Assembly: GCA_001314845.1 (NCBI GenBank)
Contig: LJZQ01000004.1
Location: 1 to 64,000 of the forward strand
Direction of reading: 5' to 3'
Source of the DNA: Marinobacter excellens HL-55
Lineage (GTDB): Bacteria; Pseudomonadota; Gammaproteobacteria; Pseudomonadales; Oleiphilaceae
DNA: 64,000 nucleotides
The notes beneath the pieces were generated by a model. It did not search any database and was not told the origin of the DNA. It saw only the letters and a program-made list of their open reading frames with translations. Made by a program: the position numbers and the translations under genes. Shown one piece after another: positions 16,874 through 26,900 of this stretch. Each line of letters opens with the position of its first letter. The first letter of the stretch is position 1.

Positions 16874-18265
16874 CTACGAGGAAAGACCGCTCGGGAAGTG
16901 GTCCAGTTCAGACAAGCAGTCATCAAGAAACTCATGGGGGTTGGCCAGAATGGCTTCGTCCGTCACGACACCAAACTGCACCTGGCCGGCATAGCTGACA
17001 ATACTCACACCCAGCCCGATATCGCCCGCTTGGGGCACCCAGAACATCTGCTCGGTGATGGCGCAACCGGCCAGGTAGCGGGTCTCCGGCGTACCGGGCA
17101 CATTGGAAACCACGGCTGAGGCCTTGCGGAAAAACAGGTCGGCCAGTGGTTTGCGACCAACCTCCGGCAACAGGGCGGCGCTGGCGGCAAGCCCCCAGGC
17201 GATCCCCGGCTGCCAGCTCTTTTTGAGTTTGCGGGTTTCATGCTTGATGCGGAACAGCCGCTCAAGGGCGCTCTCGCCATCCACCGGTAAGGGCACAAAC
17301 ACCGTACCGAAACAGTTGCCGGGCTCGCCCTCTTCCGGCCGGATTCCCTCCGGCAGCCGCGAGCGGATATCCACCGGTACTGCCGCATGCATCACCGCAT
17401 CGTCCAGTTGTTCCGGTGACATTCCAAGGCGTGGACGCACCGCAGCCGCCACACAGGCCAGCAGAACATCATTGATGGTGGTGTTGGTGACCTGAGCAAT
17501 CTCTCGAAACCGATCGAGCGGAACCGGATCAGACCAACGGCATTGTCGACGGCCCAAGAGCGGGCGTTTCAAATCTGACGGGGAATCTTCCTGCACCGCC
17601 AGAAACTGGCTCACCTCGTGGGCAAAGCGCGTGCTATTTCGCACCACCTGCTCCGCAAAGCTGTGCCCAAGCACGCCTTCCCCCTCCTGATCTGAGGGCA
17701 TACCCTGAAAGGCCTGAGATACCTGCGCGCCAAACCACTGCTGCGCCGACTCTATCCAGCGCCCCAGGCGAGGGAGCTCAGGAGCGCCGTACACAGCGGG
17801 ATACTGTCTGGGCGAGGCAGGGCAAAGTCTGGCAAACATCCCGAGCAGCGATAATCCATCGGCATAACAATGATGCAGTCGCAGCAACACAGCAGCACCA
17901 CCCTCAGCGTTGGGGGCCAGCCAAAACTTCCAGATTGGCCGGTACAGCGGTAAGGGTTCATTCAGCCGGGCCGACACCCAATCCTGCAACTGCTCGCGAT
18001 CAAAACGATCAAGCGCAACGTCCAGGTGGTGGGATACTGAAAAGGTAGGGTCTTTTTGCCAATACCAGGCCGGCGCTTTCCAGACCGGGCGGCACAGAAA
18101 ACGCTCCCACGCCACCCAGTACACACTCAGAAACTCCCTCAGCCGGCCGGCGGTGAGCCCGTCAACCCGAAGCATGATGGTGATGGTCATGGGATTTTCC
18201 GACCGTTCCAAAGCCAGCCAGGCCGAATCCGAAGGCAGCATGAGATGCGATTGCTCTTGGTTCAA
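16874..18265 (-). CDS. Wax ester synthase / diacylglycerol acyltransferase (WS/DGAT)
   Basis: A 463-residue acyltransferase that joins acyl-CoA to fatty alcohols or diacylglycerol to make storage wax esters or triacylglycerol. The catalytic HHxxxDG motif is present as HHCYADG (His131-His132, Asp136). PLYRPIWKFWL corresponds to the conserved PLW segment, and NDVLLACVAAA and SNVPGTPE are the C-terminal-domain ND and structural motifs. Length is typical. Marinobacter carries several WS/DGAT paralogues; this one has a shorter N-terminus than the best-studied enzymes. It is divergent from an alpha/beta hydrolase gene, a pairing compatible with lipid storage and turnover. Confidence 0.9.
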   Translation of the reverse strand: MNQEQSHLMLPSDSAWLALERSENPMTITIMLRVDGLTAGRLREFLSVYWVAWERFLCRPVWKAPAWYWQKDPTFSVSHHLDVALDRFDREQLQDWVSARLNEPLPLYRPIWKFWLAPNAEGGAAVLLRLHHCYADGLSLLGMFARLCPASPRQYPAVYGAPELPRLGRWIESAQQWFGAQVSQAFQGMPSDQEGEGVLGHSFAEQVVRNSTRFAHEVSQFLAVQEDSPSDLKRPLLGRRQCRWSDPVPLDRFREIAQVTNTTINDVLLACVAAAVRPRLGMSPEQLDDAVMHAAVPVDIRSRLPEGIRPEEGEPGNCFGTVFVPLPVDGESALERLFRIKHETRKLKKSWQPGIAWGLAASAALLPEVGRKPLADLFFRKASAVVSNVPGTPETRYLAGCAITEQMFWVPQAGDIGLGVSIVSYAGQVQFGVVTDEAILANPHEFLDDCLSELDHFPSGLSS

Positions 18266-18439
18266 ACCTGTCGTTCCCCGGTCAGTAAACTGGTAAAGGC
18301 CAATTCACCATTGTGCCAGACTCCGGATAGGGGCTCCATCATCCGCACACACCTCGCAGAGTTACAAATAATTACACAGAAGTAACCCTTCAGTCCTATA
18401 CTGGTTATATGTCTTGATGCAATGGTTATTAAAGACACC

Positions 18440-18453
18440 GTGATCGTGATCAC
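18440..18453. promoter_or_regulatory. CRP/Vfr-like palindrome between WS/DGAT and hydrolase genes
   Basis: GTGATCGTGATCAC fits the GTGA-N6-TCAC core of a CRP-type site. It lies in the 319-base divergent intergenic region (18266-18584), about midway between the two starts. Nothing else clear was seen in this stretch. Carbon-status control of the lipid genes would follow if it is real. Confidence 0.35.
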
Positions 18454-18584
18454 TTGGCTACAGATTCCGGAAATTAACGGCGTTGGCGCCACTCTTTCAC
18501 AATTAGAAACGCGGTACATATAGCAAACCGGCACATCCAAAATTAAGAATAATCAACCATTGCGCTGCCGGGGGGAGATGAATC

Positions 18585-19508
18585 ATGAAAGCCAGTCATG
18601 TTCGCAAACTGATTAAACCGATCGAGAGCGCCTACTCCGAGATGTTCTCCGGTCAGGTGTACCGCGTCGGTAAAGGCGCGGTGTCGGTACGCAATCACAG
18701 CGGCACCGCCGAACACACGGTGATTGGCGTGCATGGCTTTCTGGAAAATCACTGCTATTTCACCCAGGCCTATGACGGCCCAACCACAGAATTGATCCTG
18801 CTCACTTGCAGCAACTATCACATTCCGGTAAACGGCGTCACACCCGATAACGCCGATTGGGAAGTGCCGATCAAGCACCCTGAAGGCACCATTGAATACG
18901 ATGCCTGTATCCTGAACCAGGCCCTGCGACACTTACCGACCACCCGCAACATTCGCATTCATGGCCATTCACGGGGTGGCGCCGTCATCCTTGAAGCCAT
19001 GCAGCAGTGGCCCGAGCTGTACGAAGACGCAGAAATCGTACTGGAAGCACCGGTATTGCCCCAAGGTAAACTGCATGCGCTGGTCACCACATTGCTGGAA
19101 CCTGTCAGTCACGGCATGTGGCCCTGGCTGATCCGCTTGATCAACAGCGCCCCGCAGTCCGCTTATGGCCAGACTTTTTTCGGCAAAATGAACCCGCGCA
19201 AACGGCAACTGCTGGGCAAACTGTTCTTTGCTACCAAAGATCACCTGACCATTGTCCGTAACATCGAAAATATCATGGACTGGATGGAGCGCACGGACAG
19301 CTCTGCCTACCAGCATGTCCGCCACGGCACCTTTCTAATCCCGGCCACGGACCGCATCCTTGATCGCACCGCGATGCTCGCCAGTGCCCGCACCAGCCCC
19401 ACCACCATGAGGATTGTTGAAACCGAAGCGCCCAGCCACTTCATCACACTGGACAGCAAGGAATGGGTGCCCGGTCTGGAAACATTGCCCGCCGCGGCCC
19501 AGGGCTAA
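18585..19508 (+). CDS. Alpha/beta hydrolase, putative lipid esterase
   Basis: A 307-residue cytosolic alpha/beta hydrolase. The oxyanion-strand motif is VHGFLENH (about residue 48-55). The nucleophile elbow is GHSRGG with Ser129, and a late His in EAPSHFITL is the likely catalytic base. No signal peptide or lipobox is present. Divergence from the WS/DGAT gene suggests action on storage lipids or acyl esters, but this is context only. ATG 18585 is preceded by GGGGGAGA. The gene ends 101 bases before the FFLEELY-motif gene. Confidence 0.75.
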   Translation: MKASHVRKLIKPIESAYSEMFSGQVYRVGKGAVSVRNHSGTAEHTVIGVHGFLENHCYFTQAYDGPTTELILLTCSNYHIPVNGVTPDNADWEVPIKHPEGTIEYDACILNQALRHLPTTRNIRIHGHSRGGAVILEAMQQWPELYEDAEIVLEAPVLPQGKLHALVTTLLEPVSHGMWPWLIRLINSAPQSAYGQTFFGKMNPRKRQLLGKLFFATKDHLTIVRNIENIMDWMERTDSSAYQHVRHGTFLIPATDRILDRTAMLASARTSPTTMRIVETEAPSHFITLDSKEWVPGLETLPAAAQG

Positions 19509-19609
19509 CACCCCGACAGCACAAAGTCAGATGCAGGACTCGCCCCGCTTCGCTAAACTGAGCGCTTTTGGGCGGCACTAGCGCCGCCTGCCCGGTTTTG
19601 GAGCCCTGA

Positions 19610-20359
19610 ATGTATCGTGAGCGCCTTGTCACAACGGAAGTGAACTCAGAGAACGCCCACCGCCTGAGACGGCTTTTGCTGGAATACCATGATTTTCGCC
19701 AGATCAAAGCAGCTCACCCTTTGCTAAACGACACCAAGCGCATTGCCAACTGGCAGGCCAATCGTCTGAAAGCGACGCACCAGGATCTGTACCAGAATCC
19801 GGGCTACCATACCGGGCTGGAATTTCTGCTCACGGATTTGTATGCCCCCGCCGGCATGACCCACCGGGATGACAACATAGACCGGGTATTCCCGAAGATG
19901 GTCAAGTGGCTTCCGGACCACCTTTTAAATACCTTTGCCGGGTTGGTTGAGCTGAATCTGGTTACCCAGAGTCTCGACCTGGAGTTGGCCGAGTGGTTTG
20001 CCGGACGCGGCACCACGACCACCCAGATCAGTGGCCAGGCCTACTGTGAGGCGTATCGTGCCAGTCGTCAGTTGGCCGTTCGGGAGCGACAACTGCATCT
20101 GGTCGCAGACACCGGCCAGCAGCTGGACCGCTACGTGCGCAACCGCACCCTGGGCTGGCTTCTGTCGATCAGTCGGGGGCCGGCCGAGATGGCGGAACTG
20201 GGTGATCTGCACAGTTTTCTGCACCGGGGTTACAGCGCATTCCGGAATATGGACAAGGTCGACGCGCTGATTGATCGGCTGATTGGTCGAGAACAACAGG
20301 TTATGCGAAACATATTGGCGGGCCACCCGGAGCCGTTCATGCTGCCGGGCGACCTGTAA
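19610..20359 (+). CDS. FFLEELY-motif protein, function unknown
   Basis: A 249-residue helical protein. The segment TGLEFLLTDLYAP near residue 70 corresponds to the motif from which this family (FFLEELY motif protein) takes its name. There is no signal peptide, membrane helix or known catalytic motif. In related genomes the family is found beside hydrolases and storage-lipid genes, as here, but no biochemical role is established. It is convergent with the polyhydroxyalkanoate-system protein, with only six bases between the stops. Confidence 0.7.
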   Translation: MYRERLVTTEVNSENAHRLRRLLLEYHDFRQIKAAHPLLNDTKRIANWQANRLKATHQDLYQNPGYHTGLEFLLTDLYAPAGMTHRDDNIDRVFPKMVKWLPDHLLNTFAGLVELNLVTQSLDLELAEWFAGRGTTTTQISGQAYCEAYRASRQLAVRERQLHLVADTGQQLDRYVRNRTLGWLLSISRGPAEMAELGDLHSFLHRGYSAFRNMDKVDALIDRLIGREQQVMRNILAGHPEPFMLPGDL

Positions 20360-20365
20360 CCGGGA

Positions 20366-20644
20366 TCAAGCCTTGATGATCTGATCCAGCTGGGAATGGA
20401 TTTCCTGCTCAATGCGGGACTTGAACGGGCGCAGCATCAGGCCTAGCTCCAGACGGATATGCAGGTCGTTTTCAGCGATATCCAGCTGCCCTTTTACGCC
20501 ACTGCGCTTGAACCTGAGGAGATCGCCCTCCCACTGATAGTTGACGTCAAACTGCTTTGACAGATCTTTGGCCAGCGTTTCGGCTGCCTCCCGGGCGTGT
20601 TCCTTGTCCAGCGTGTGCGCGCGGTGAATATCGATAACAGACAT
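20366..20644 (-). CDS. Polyhydroxyalkanoic acid system family protein
   Basis: A 92-residue small protein with the pattern of the PHA granule/region family: a basic N-terminal part with HTLDKEHAREAAETLAKDL, the strand VNYQWEGDLLRFKRSGVKGQLDI, and a helical C-terminus with EQEIHSQLDQII. The name comes from occurrence beside polyhydroxyalkanoate genes; a molecular function is not proven, and it is also seen in genomes without obvious PHA synthase nearby. ATG 20644. It lies back to back with ubiE. Confidence 0.75.
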   Translation of the reverse strand: MSVIDIHRAHTLDKEHAREAAETLAKDLSKQFDVNYQWEGDLLRFKRSGVKGQLDIAENDLHIRLELGLMLRPFKSRIEQEIHSQLDQIIKA

Positions 20645-20759
20645 GAATCAGTTTTCTCAGTAGTTTTGAAAGGGTTTTACAGTGTAAGTCGGCAATAAAC
20701 TTGTAGCCAACCCCTCAGCGGTTAGAATACGGGATCAGATTCTGACAGGACCATTTCTC

Positions 20760-21542
20760 ATGAGCGAACAGCAAACGCCAGGCACGCCCGGTAACGGCCA
20801 GGACGACGTGACCCACTTCGGTTTCCGCAACGTGCCGAAAAGCCAGAAGGCCAGCCAGGTTGCTGAAGTTTTTCACAGCGTAGCCGGCAAATACGACCTC
20901 ATGAACGATCTGATGTCGATGGGCATCCACCGCCTGTGGAAGCGCTTCACCATTGAGCTGAGCGGCGTTCGCCCGGGCCATCAGGTACTCGACATTGCCG
21001 GCGGCACCGGCGACCTGACCATGAAATTCTCTGACCTGGTGGGGCCTTCCGGCCGGGTGGTACTGGCCGACATCAACGCCTCCATGCTGCAGGTGGGGCG
21101 CAGCCGCCTGACCGATCGGGGTTACGCCGGCAACATCGAATACGTGCAGGCCGACGCCGAACACCTGCCGTTCCCGGATAACAGCTTCAATGCCGTGTCG
21201 ATTGCTTTCGGTTTGCGCAATGTGACCGACAAGGATCAGGCCCTGCGGGACATGACCCGCACCCTGAAACCCGGCGGCAAGCTGATGGTGCTGGAATTCT
21301 CCAAGCCCAGCAACCCGCTGCTGAGCAAAGCTTATGATACCTATTCGTTCAGTGCTCTGCCGTTGATGGGCCAGCTGTTCGCCGGTGACAGCGAAAGCTA
21401 CAAGTACCTGGCCGAATCCATCCGCATGCACCCGGATCAGGACACCCTGAAGGGCATGATGGAAGACGCCGGCCTGGTCAACTGCAAGTACTACAACATG
21501 ACCGGCGGTATCGTTGCCCTGCACGTCGGGATCAAGCCCTGA
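20760..21542 (+). CDS. ubiE: Ubiquinone/menaquinone C-methyltransferase UbiE
   Basis: A 260-residue SAM-dependent methyltransferase that C-methylates the ubiquinone precursor 2-polyprenyl-6-methoxy-1,4-benzoquinol (and demethylmenaquinone where present). Motif I is [15 protein letters not shown] near residue 78, and family signatures include [17 protein letters not shown] and [16 protein letters not shown]. Length is normal. It overlaps ubiJ by one codon position (TGATG), starting a ubiE-ubiJ-ubiB operon. Confidence 0.95.
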   Translation: MSEQQTPGTPGNGQDDVTHFGFRNVPKSQKASQVAEVFHSVAGKYDLMNDLMSMGIHRLWKRFTIELSGVRPGHQVLDIAGGTGDLTMKFSDLVGPSGRVVLADINASMLQVGRSRLTDRGYAGNIEYVQADAEHLPFPDNSFNAVSIAFGLRNVTDKDQALRDMTRTLKPGGKLMVLEFSKPSNPLLSKAYDTYSFSALPLMGQLFAGDSESYKYLAESIRMHPDQDTLKGMMEDAGLVNCKYYNMTGGIVALHVGIKP

Positions 21543-22183
21543 TGTTTCCTGGCCCTACCCTGTCGTCCGCCGCCAGCGCCATCGCAGAGCTGGGGCTTAA
21601 TCAGGCGCTGGAACTGGATACCGCAGGCCGTCAGGCACTGCTGGCAGCTCTGGTGGGGCCCGTACAGTTTACCATCACCGCGCCACTGCCCATGGCCTGG
21701 ACACTGAACCGTGTTGGCGAACGGGTTCAGGTGCGCAGCCAACCCGCCGAGGCCCCAGCCCTGACAATCTCCGGCCGGGCCATGGCTTTTGCGGCCCTCG
21801 CCATGGGCGACGACCGGGTATTTGCCGATGAACGACTGCTTGTGGACGGCAACACGGCCCTGGCCCATCAGCTGCAGCGAGCCTTGAGCCAACTGGAGCC
21901 AGACTGGGAAGCCGCCATGGCCCGGCACCTGGGCGACGTACCGGCGCATTTTCTGGGCAAGAGCATCCGCAACGCAGTGCACTGGAGCCGGAACGCCGTC
22001 AGTACCATGAACAGCAACGTCGAAGAATACCTCCACGAAGAAAGCCGTGCCCTGCCCGGGCGCCGCGAGCTGGAGGCTACCTTTCAGGATATCGACGAGC
22101 TGAGCCTGCGCACCGAGCGCCTGGAAGCGCGCCTTAACCAACTGGACTCATCCGGTAGCCATTACGATACGGAGAAGCTGTGA
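21542..22183 (+). CDS. ubiJ: Ubiquinone biosynthesis accessory factor UbiJ (SCP2 domain)
   Basis: A 213-residue protein with an N-terminal SCP2 lipid-binding domain (about 15-110) and a C-terminal coiled coil ([18 protein letters not shown] through [12 protein letters not shown]). UbiJ binds lipid intermediates in the soluble ubiquinone-synthesis complex. It lies between ubiE and ubiB and overlaps both by a few bases, which supports the assignment more strongly than its divergent sequence. Confidence 0.88.
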   Translation: MFPGPTLSSAASAIAELGLNQALELDTAGRQALLAALVGPVQFTITAPLPMAWTLNRVGERVQVRSQPAEAPALTISGRAMAFAALAMGDDRVFADERLLVDGNTALAHQLQRALSQLEPDWEAAMARHLGDVPAHFLGKSIRNAVHWSRNAVSTMNSNVEEYLHEESRALPGRRELEATFQDIDELSLRTERLEARLNQLDSSGSHYDTEKL

Positions 22184-23826
22184 CCCGTCTGCGACGCCTG
22201 TTCCGAATTGCCTGGGTATTCTGCCGTTATCGGCTCGACACCTTTTTGCCCCTGGCGGAACTGCCCACAGCCCTGAAGGTGTTCTTCCTGCTGGCGCCCT
22301 GGCACCTGTTCCCCCAGCCCAAGCTGAGCAGAGGCGACCGCCTGCGCCTGGCGCTGGAAGAACTCGGCCCGGTGTTCGTCAAATTCGGCCAGATTCTCTC
22401 CACCCGCCGGGATCTGCTGCCCGACGACATGGCCGAATCCCTGAAACAACTGCAGGACCGGGTACCGCCCTTCCCCAGCGATCAGGCCCGGGGCATTATC
22501 GAAAAATCACTGGGAGCGCCGGTGGCCGAGCTGTTTGCCGAGTTCAGCCCAGACCCGATGGCCTCGGCATCGGTCGCCCAGGTACATGCAGCCACGCTGC
22601 CCAATGGCCAGAAAGTCGTGGTCAAAGTGCTGCGCCCAGGCATCGACAAGGTCATCCGCCAGGATCTTGGTTTGATGTACCTGATGGCAGGATTGCTTGA
22701 GAAATACTGGACTGAAGGCAAGCGCCTGCACCCAGTGGACGTGGTGGCCGATTATGACGCCACCATCCACGACGAACTCGATCTGCAACGAGAAGCTGCC
22801 AACGCCAGCCAGCTGCGCCGCAATTTCGACAACTCGCCACTGATCTACATTCCATTTATCGATTGGGACTACACCAGCAAGTCGGTGCTGGTGATGGAGC
22901 GCATTCACGGTATTCCGATCGCCGATGTGGCCAAACTGCAAGACGCCGGCGTAAACATGAAGGTACTGGCGGAAAAAGGTGTGGAAATCTTTTTTACCCA
23001 GGTGTTCCGGGACAGTTTTTTCCACGCTGACATGCACCCGGGAAATATCTTTGTGGATGTGTCCAACCCGGCCGATCCGAAGTACATCGCCATTGATTTC
23101 GGCATCGTCGGCACTCTGGCACCGGACGATCAAAGCTACCTGGCCCGCAACCTGCTCGCGTTTTTTCGCCGCGATTATCGTCAGGTCGCCCAACTGCACA
23201 TACAATCCGGCTGGGTGCCGCCGGATACTCGGGTAAACGAATTTGAGGCCGCCATCCGCACCGTGTGCGAGCCAATTTTCGAGCGACCGCTGAAAGACAT
23301 CTCATTCGGCCACTTCCTGTTGAGATTGTTCCAGACCGCTCGCCGCTTCAATATGGAAGTACAGCCACAGTTGGTATTGCTGCAAAAGACCCTACTCAAT
23401 GTCGAGGGACTGGGCCGCCAGCTGTACCCGGATCTGGACCTGTGGAGCACTGCTCAGCCGTTTCTGGAAAAGTGGATGCGTCAGCGAATCGGCCCGGCCG
23501 GGCTGATCAAATCGGTGCAAACCCACCTGCCTTCGTGGCTGGAGCAATCACCGGAGATGCCGCAACTGGTGCACGATGCCCTGTTGCAGTTGCGCGGCAG
23601 CGGCCCGACCGAAGCTCAGAACCGTGCAACCCTGGCATCGATGAAAGAACAACAGCAGCGCAGCGAGCGCCGCTGGCGTCGTGGCTTTATTGCCGCCGTA
23701 CTTGCCGGAGCAGCCCTTGTAAGCAGCCAGCCAGACGTTCAACAGTTGTTCACCCATGACATGCCGACCTGGGGCTGGGCCTTGCTTGCGGTGGCGGCAG
23801 GCGTCATGCTCCGGGGCAGCCGCTAA
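22180..23826 (+). CDS. ubiB: Ubiquinone biosynthesis kinase-like protein UbiB
   Basis: A 548-residue atypical kinase/ATPase (ADCK/ABC1 family) that supports ubiquinone synthesis. The family-specific KxGQ motif is seen in [16 protein letters not shown], the alanine-rich loop in [11 protein letters not shown], and the metal-binding IDFGIVG in the C-lobe. Two C-terminal membrane helices ([16 protein letters not shown] and [12 protein letters not shown]) anchor it. It begins at GTG 22180, overlapping the ubiJ stop (GTGA). Confidence 0.94.
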   Translation: MTRLRRLFRIAWVFCRYRLDTFLPLAELPTALKVFFLLAPWHLFPQPKLSRGDRLRLALEELGPVFVKFGQILSTRRDLLPDDMAESLKQLQDRVPPFPSDQARGIIEKSLGAPVAELFAEFSPDPMASASVAQVHAATLPNGQKVVVKVLRPGIDKVIRQDLGLMYLMAGLLEKYWTEGKRLHPVDVVADYDATIHDELDLQREAANASQLRRNFDNSPLIYIPFIDWDYTSKSVLVMERIHGIPIADVAKLQDAGVNMKVLAEKGVEIFFTQVFRDSFFHADMHPGNIFVDVSNPADPKYIAIDFGIVGTLAPDDQSYLARNLLAFFRRDYRQVAQLHIQSGWVPPDTRVNEFEAAIRTVCEPIFERPLKDISFGHFLLRLFQTARRFNMEVQPQLVLLQKTLLNVEGLGRQLYPDLDLWSTAQPFLEKWMRQRIGPAGLIKSVQTHLPSWLEQSPEMPQLVHDALLQLRGSGPTEAQNRATLASMKEQQQRSERRWRRGFIAAVLAGAALVSSQPDVQQLFTHDMPTWGWALLAVAAGVMLRGSR

Positions 23827-23852
23827 ACAAAAGATTGTCAGGATTCATGAAA

Positions 23853-24269
23853 ATGCAAGATTCCACCACTAATGTCGAACGGCCTGACTGGCTCGACCAG
23901 ATTCGCTGGACTGACGACGGCCTGGTGCCAGCCATCGCCCAGGACGCCGACAACGGCGATATTCTGATGATGGCCTGGATGAACCGGGAGTCACTGCGAC
24001 TGTCTGTTGAAGAAGGTCAGGCGGTGTATTGGTCACGCTCCCGAGGCAAGCTCTGGCGCAAGGGTGAGAGCTCAGGTCATCAACAGGTACTCCTGGACAT
24101 TCGGCTCGACTGCGATGCCGATGTCATTCTGCTGAAAGTGGAACAAAAAGGCGGCATTGCCTGCCATACTGGACGGCGAAGCTGTTTTTACCGGACCCTG
24201 GACAATGGCCAGTGGGTCAGTGCCGAGCCGGTACTGAAAGATCCGAATGCCATCTACGGCAGTAAGTGA
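23853..24269 (+). CDS. hisI: Phosphoribosyl-AMP cyclohydrolase
   Basis: A 138-residue single-domain HisI, catalysing the third step of histidine synthesis. The magnesium site is DCDAD and the zinc cysteine region is [26 protein letters not shown] is the family signature. ATG 23853 is chosen because AGGA lies 9 bases upstream; ATG 23847 is in frame but too close to it. The gene follows ubiB and precedes hisE by 12 bases, so the two enzymes are separate proteins rather than the fused HisIE of enterobacteria. Confidence 0.93.
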   Translation: MQDSTTNVERPDWLDQIRWTDDGLVPAIAQDADNGDILMMAWMNRESLRLSVEEGQAVYWSRSRGKLWRKGESSGHQQVLLDIRLDCDADVILLKVEQKGGIACHTGRRSCFYRTLDNGQWVSAEPVLKDPNAIYGSK

Positions 24270-24281
24270 GGAGCAGACACC

Positions 24282-24611
24282 GTGAGTGATGTACTGGAAC
24301 GCCTGGCACAGGTACTTGAGGCCCGAAAAGACGCCAACCCGGACACCTCCTACGTGGCCAGCCTGCACGCAAAGGGGCTGAACAAGATTCTGGAGAAAGT
24401 GGGCGAAGAGTGCACTGAAACCCTGCTGGCAGCCAAAGATGCAGAGCATTCCGGAGACACCCGGGATGTGGTTTATGAAACCGCCGACCTTTGGTTTCAC
24501 AGCATGGTGATGCTGTCCAGGCTTGGCCTGGGCCCGAAAGACGTCATTGATGAGCTGGCCAGTCGGTTCGATTTGTCTGGCCTGGAAGAAAAAGCGTCAC
24601 GCAAACCGTAA
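24282..24611 (+). CDS. hisE: Phosphoribosyl-ATP pyrophosphatase
   Basis: A 109-residue all-alpha MazG-like pyrophosphohydrolase for the second step of histidine synthesis. [15 protein letters not shown] and [14 protein letters not shown] carry the acidic metal-binding residues. It starts at GTG 24282 with GAGGAG 8 bases upstream and is co-transcribed with hisI. The next gene, tatA, is 86 bases away, so tat may use its own promoter. Confidence 0.93.
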   Translation: MSDVLERLAQVLEARKDANPDTSYVASLHAKGLNKILEKVGEECTETLLAAKDAEHSGDTRDVVYETADLWFHSMVMLSRLGLGPKDVIDELASRFDLSGLEEKASRKP

Positions 24612-24697
24612 AGAGGTACCCCTAACGGGGATTTCCGGGAACGGCACACGTTGGCGTACAATGTCATGCAACAGCAACAATTGAATGAGGACCCCTC

Positions 24698-24925
24698 ATG
24701 GGTATCAGCATCTGGCAACTTTTAATTGTACTCGGCATCGTCATCCTGCTGTTCGGAACCAAAAAACTGCGCAACATCGGTACCGATCTGGGCGGCGCCA
24801 TTCGTGGGTTCAAAAAATCCATGAGTGACGATGAAACCAAGCCCGCCGATCCCGACAGCCTGGAAGGTCAGCAAGAACAGCACCAGGCCCAGGCCGAGGA
24901 AAAACCTCGCGAAAAGCAGAGCTGA
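24698..24925 (+). CDS. tatA: Twin-arginine translocase subunit TatA
   Basis: A 75-residue protein with an N-terminal membrane helix ([13 protein letters not shown]), the conserved FGTKKL hinge, and an amphipathic helix ([13 protein letters not shown]) followed by a charged tail. TatA oligomers form the pore for folded proteins carrying twin-arginine signals. First gene of tatABC. Confidence 0.94.
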   Translation: MGISIWQLLIVLGIVILLFGTKKLRNIGTDLGGAIRGFKKSMSDDETKPADPDSLEGQQEQHQAQAEEKPREKQS

Positions 24926-24936
24926 GCACGGTCTGA

Positions 24937-25392
24937 ATGTTCGATATCGGCTTTATTGAGCTGCTGATCTGCGGCATCATCGCGTTGCTGGTACTCGGCC
25001 CCGAGCGGCTGCCTACGGCTGCCCGGGCGGCTGGCCGCTGGATTGGCGGTGCCCGGCGCATGGTCAGCCAGTTCACCTCGGAACTGGACCGGCAGCTCAA
25101 GGCTGAGGAGCTCCGGGAGGAGTTGCGCAAAGCCGGTGACGTGGGGCTGGACGATATGGAAAAGACCGTACGCGGCGCCCTGGACGAGGCGAAAAAGTAC
25201 GAACACATGATCCTGCCCGACAGCGAAACCCGAAAACCCCGGCCAGCACCGGCAACACGCCGGGTCGCTGAGGAGGTCAATGCCGAGAAACCGGCCACCG
25301 AGTCACCAGCGGCCGACCGTGCGGAGAGTGCCAACATCGACAGCCAGACCACCAGCCCGTCCTCAGAGAGCTCATCGGATAATCGTTCATGA
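24937..25392 (+). CDS. tatB: Twin-arginine translocase subunit TatB
   Basis: A 151-residue TatB with its short N-terminal helix (IGFIELLICGIIALLVLGPERLP, beginning at residue 4), then a long amphipathic helix and a Pro/Ala/Ser-rich C-terminal tail. The GPERLP hinge distinguishes it from TatA. TatB and TatC form the signal-binding receptor. It overlaps tatC by ATGA. Confidence 0.93.
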   Translation: MFDIGFIELLICGIIALLVLGPERLPTAARAAGRWIGGARRMVSQFTSELDRQLKAEELREELRKAGDVGLDDMEKTVRGALDEAKKYEHMILPDSETRKPRPAPATRRVAEEVNAEKPATESPAADRAESANIDSQTTSPSSESSSDNRS

Positions 25393-26165
25393 GTGGTAAC
25401 CAGTCACCGCCCGAACAGCAGGAAATGCCGCTGATCGAACACTTGCTCGAGTTACGCAACCGGCTACTGAAAATGGTGCTGGCTGTCATCATCTGCTTCG
25501 CGTTCATTTACCCATTTGCCAACGAACTCTACCTGTGGCTGTCCCAGCCATTGCGGGAACTGTTGCCAGTCGGCCAGACCATGATTGCCACCGACATCAC
25601 ATCGCCGTTCTTTGCGCCTCTGAAACTGGCTCTGGTGTTGGCGGTCTTTGTGGCTATCCCGGTGATTCTCTATCAGCTCTGGAGCTTTGTAGCGCCTGGT
25701 CTGTACACTCACGAGAAGCGCTTGGCCTTTCCCCTGCTGTTCACCTCGGTACTGCTCTTCTATGCCGGTGCTGCCTTTGCCTATTACGTGGTGTTCCCGC
25801 TGGTGTTCGGCTTTTTCACCGCCATTGGGCCTGAAGGCATCGTCGAGTTGCCCGACATCAGCAGTTATCTCAACTTTGTTCTGAAGATGTTCTTTGCCTT
25901 TGGCGTGGCCTTCGAGATTCCCATTGCCACCGTTTTGCTGATTCTGACCGGCGCCACAACGCCACAGGATCTGGCTGCCAAGCGCCCCTATGTGGTGGTG
26001 GGTTGTTTCATCATCGGCATGCTGCTGACCCCTCCAGACATTATCTCCCAGACTCTGCTGGCGGTGCCCATGTGGATTCTGTTTGAGGTCGGCATTCTGT
26101 TTGGTCGCCTGGCTTATCGCCGGGCCGAAGAAGACAACGCTGAGGGTGAGTCCTCTTCCGGATGA
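25389..26165 (+). CDS. tatC: Twin-arginine translocase subunit TatC
   Basis: A 258-residue six-helix membrane protein. The N-terminal cytoplasmic signature PLIEHLLELRNRLLK, the periplasmic loop with ALVLAVFVAIPVILYQLWSFVAPGLY, and the later EIPIATVLLILTG are diagnostic. TatC recognises twin-arginine signal peptides. It is coupled by 4-base overlaps to tatB upstream and to rsmE downstream. Confidence 0.95.
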   Translation: MSGNQSPPEQQEMPLIEHLLELRNRLLKMVLAVIICFAFIYPFANELYLWLSQPLRELLPVGQTMIATDITSPFFAPLKLALVLAVFVAIPVILYQLWSFVAPGLYTHEKRLAFPLLFTSVLLFYAGAAFAYYVVFPLVFGFFTAIGPEGIVELPDISSYLNFVLKMFFAFGVAFEIPIATVLLILTGATTPQDLAAKRPYVVVGCFIIGMLLTPPDIISQTLLAVPMWILFEVGILFGRLAYRRAEEDNAEGESSSG

Positions 26166-26881
26166 ATCAGGCCCTGTTGTTTGAGGAAGACTTTATCAGC
26201 GCAGACCGGGCCCTGCTCAGGGGCCGTCGGTTAGAGCACCTGAAAAGCATCATCAAGCCCAGCGCCGGCGACTGGATTCCGGTTGGCCGGGTCGATGGCC
26301 TCATGGGCCAGGCCCGGATCATCCAACTCACAGACAGCGAAGCCGAACTTCAGGTCACACTGGACCACCCGGCCCCACCCGCGTTACCGCTCACCCTGAT
26401 TCTGGCCATGCCAAGACCCAAAATGTTCCGCCGCGTACTTCAGACCTGCGCGTCGTTAGGGGTGAAGGATATCTGGCTGATCAACAGCTACAAGGTAGAG
26501 AAGAGCTTCTGGCAAACACCCTGGCTTTCCGATGACAACCTGAGGGAGAACTTGACACTCGGCCTTGAGCAGGCCAAGGATACGGTGATGCCAAAGGTTC
26601 ATATCCGCAAGCTGTTCAAGCCCTTCGTGGAAGACGAGCTGCCGGCTCTGCTGACCGGTAAGCGCGCGCTGGTTGCTCACCCTGGCCGGGCACAGCCTTG
26701 CCCGACCCACCTGGAAGAGCCGGGCGCACTTTGCATTGGTCCTGAAGGTGGGTTTACCGACTATGAGGTTGGTAAACTGGAAGATGCCGGCTGCCAGGGC
26801 GTACATCTGGGCCCACGCATCCTGCGGGTGGAAACCGCCGTACCAGTGCTGATCAGCCGACTGTTTGACGCTTGCCGCTAG
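26162..26881 (+). CDS. rsmE: 16S rRNA (uracil-1498-N3)-methyltransferase
   Basis: A 239-residue SPOUT methyltransferase with an N-terminal PUA-like domain and a C-terminal knot. The knot signatures CIGPEGGFTDYEV and LGPRILRVETAVPVLI form the SAM pocket. It methylates U1498 of 16S rRNA. Coupled to tatC by ATGA; it is convergent with the ubiI-like gene. Confidence 0.93.
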   Translation: MNQALLFEEDFISADRALLRGRRLEHLKSIIKPSAGDWIPVGRVDGLMGQARIIQLTDSEAELQVTLDHPAPPALPLTLILAMPRPKMFRRVLQTCASLGVKDIWLINSYKVEKSFWQTPWLSDDNLRENLTLGLEQAKDTVMPKVHIRKLFKPFVEDELPALLTGKRALVAHPGRAQPCPTHLEEPGALCIGPEGGFTDYEVGKLEDAGCQGVHLGPRILRVETAVPVLISRLFDACR

Positions 26882-26900
26882 CGATTCCTTAACCCTCGGT

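Noticed and set aside
16874..20644. Polyhydroxyalkanoate synthesis cluster
   Set aside because: Only the small PHA-system protein is present; no synthase, phasin or depolymerase was found, so a PHA operon is not claimed.
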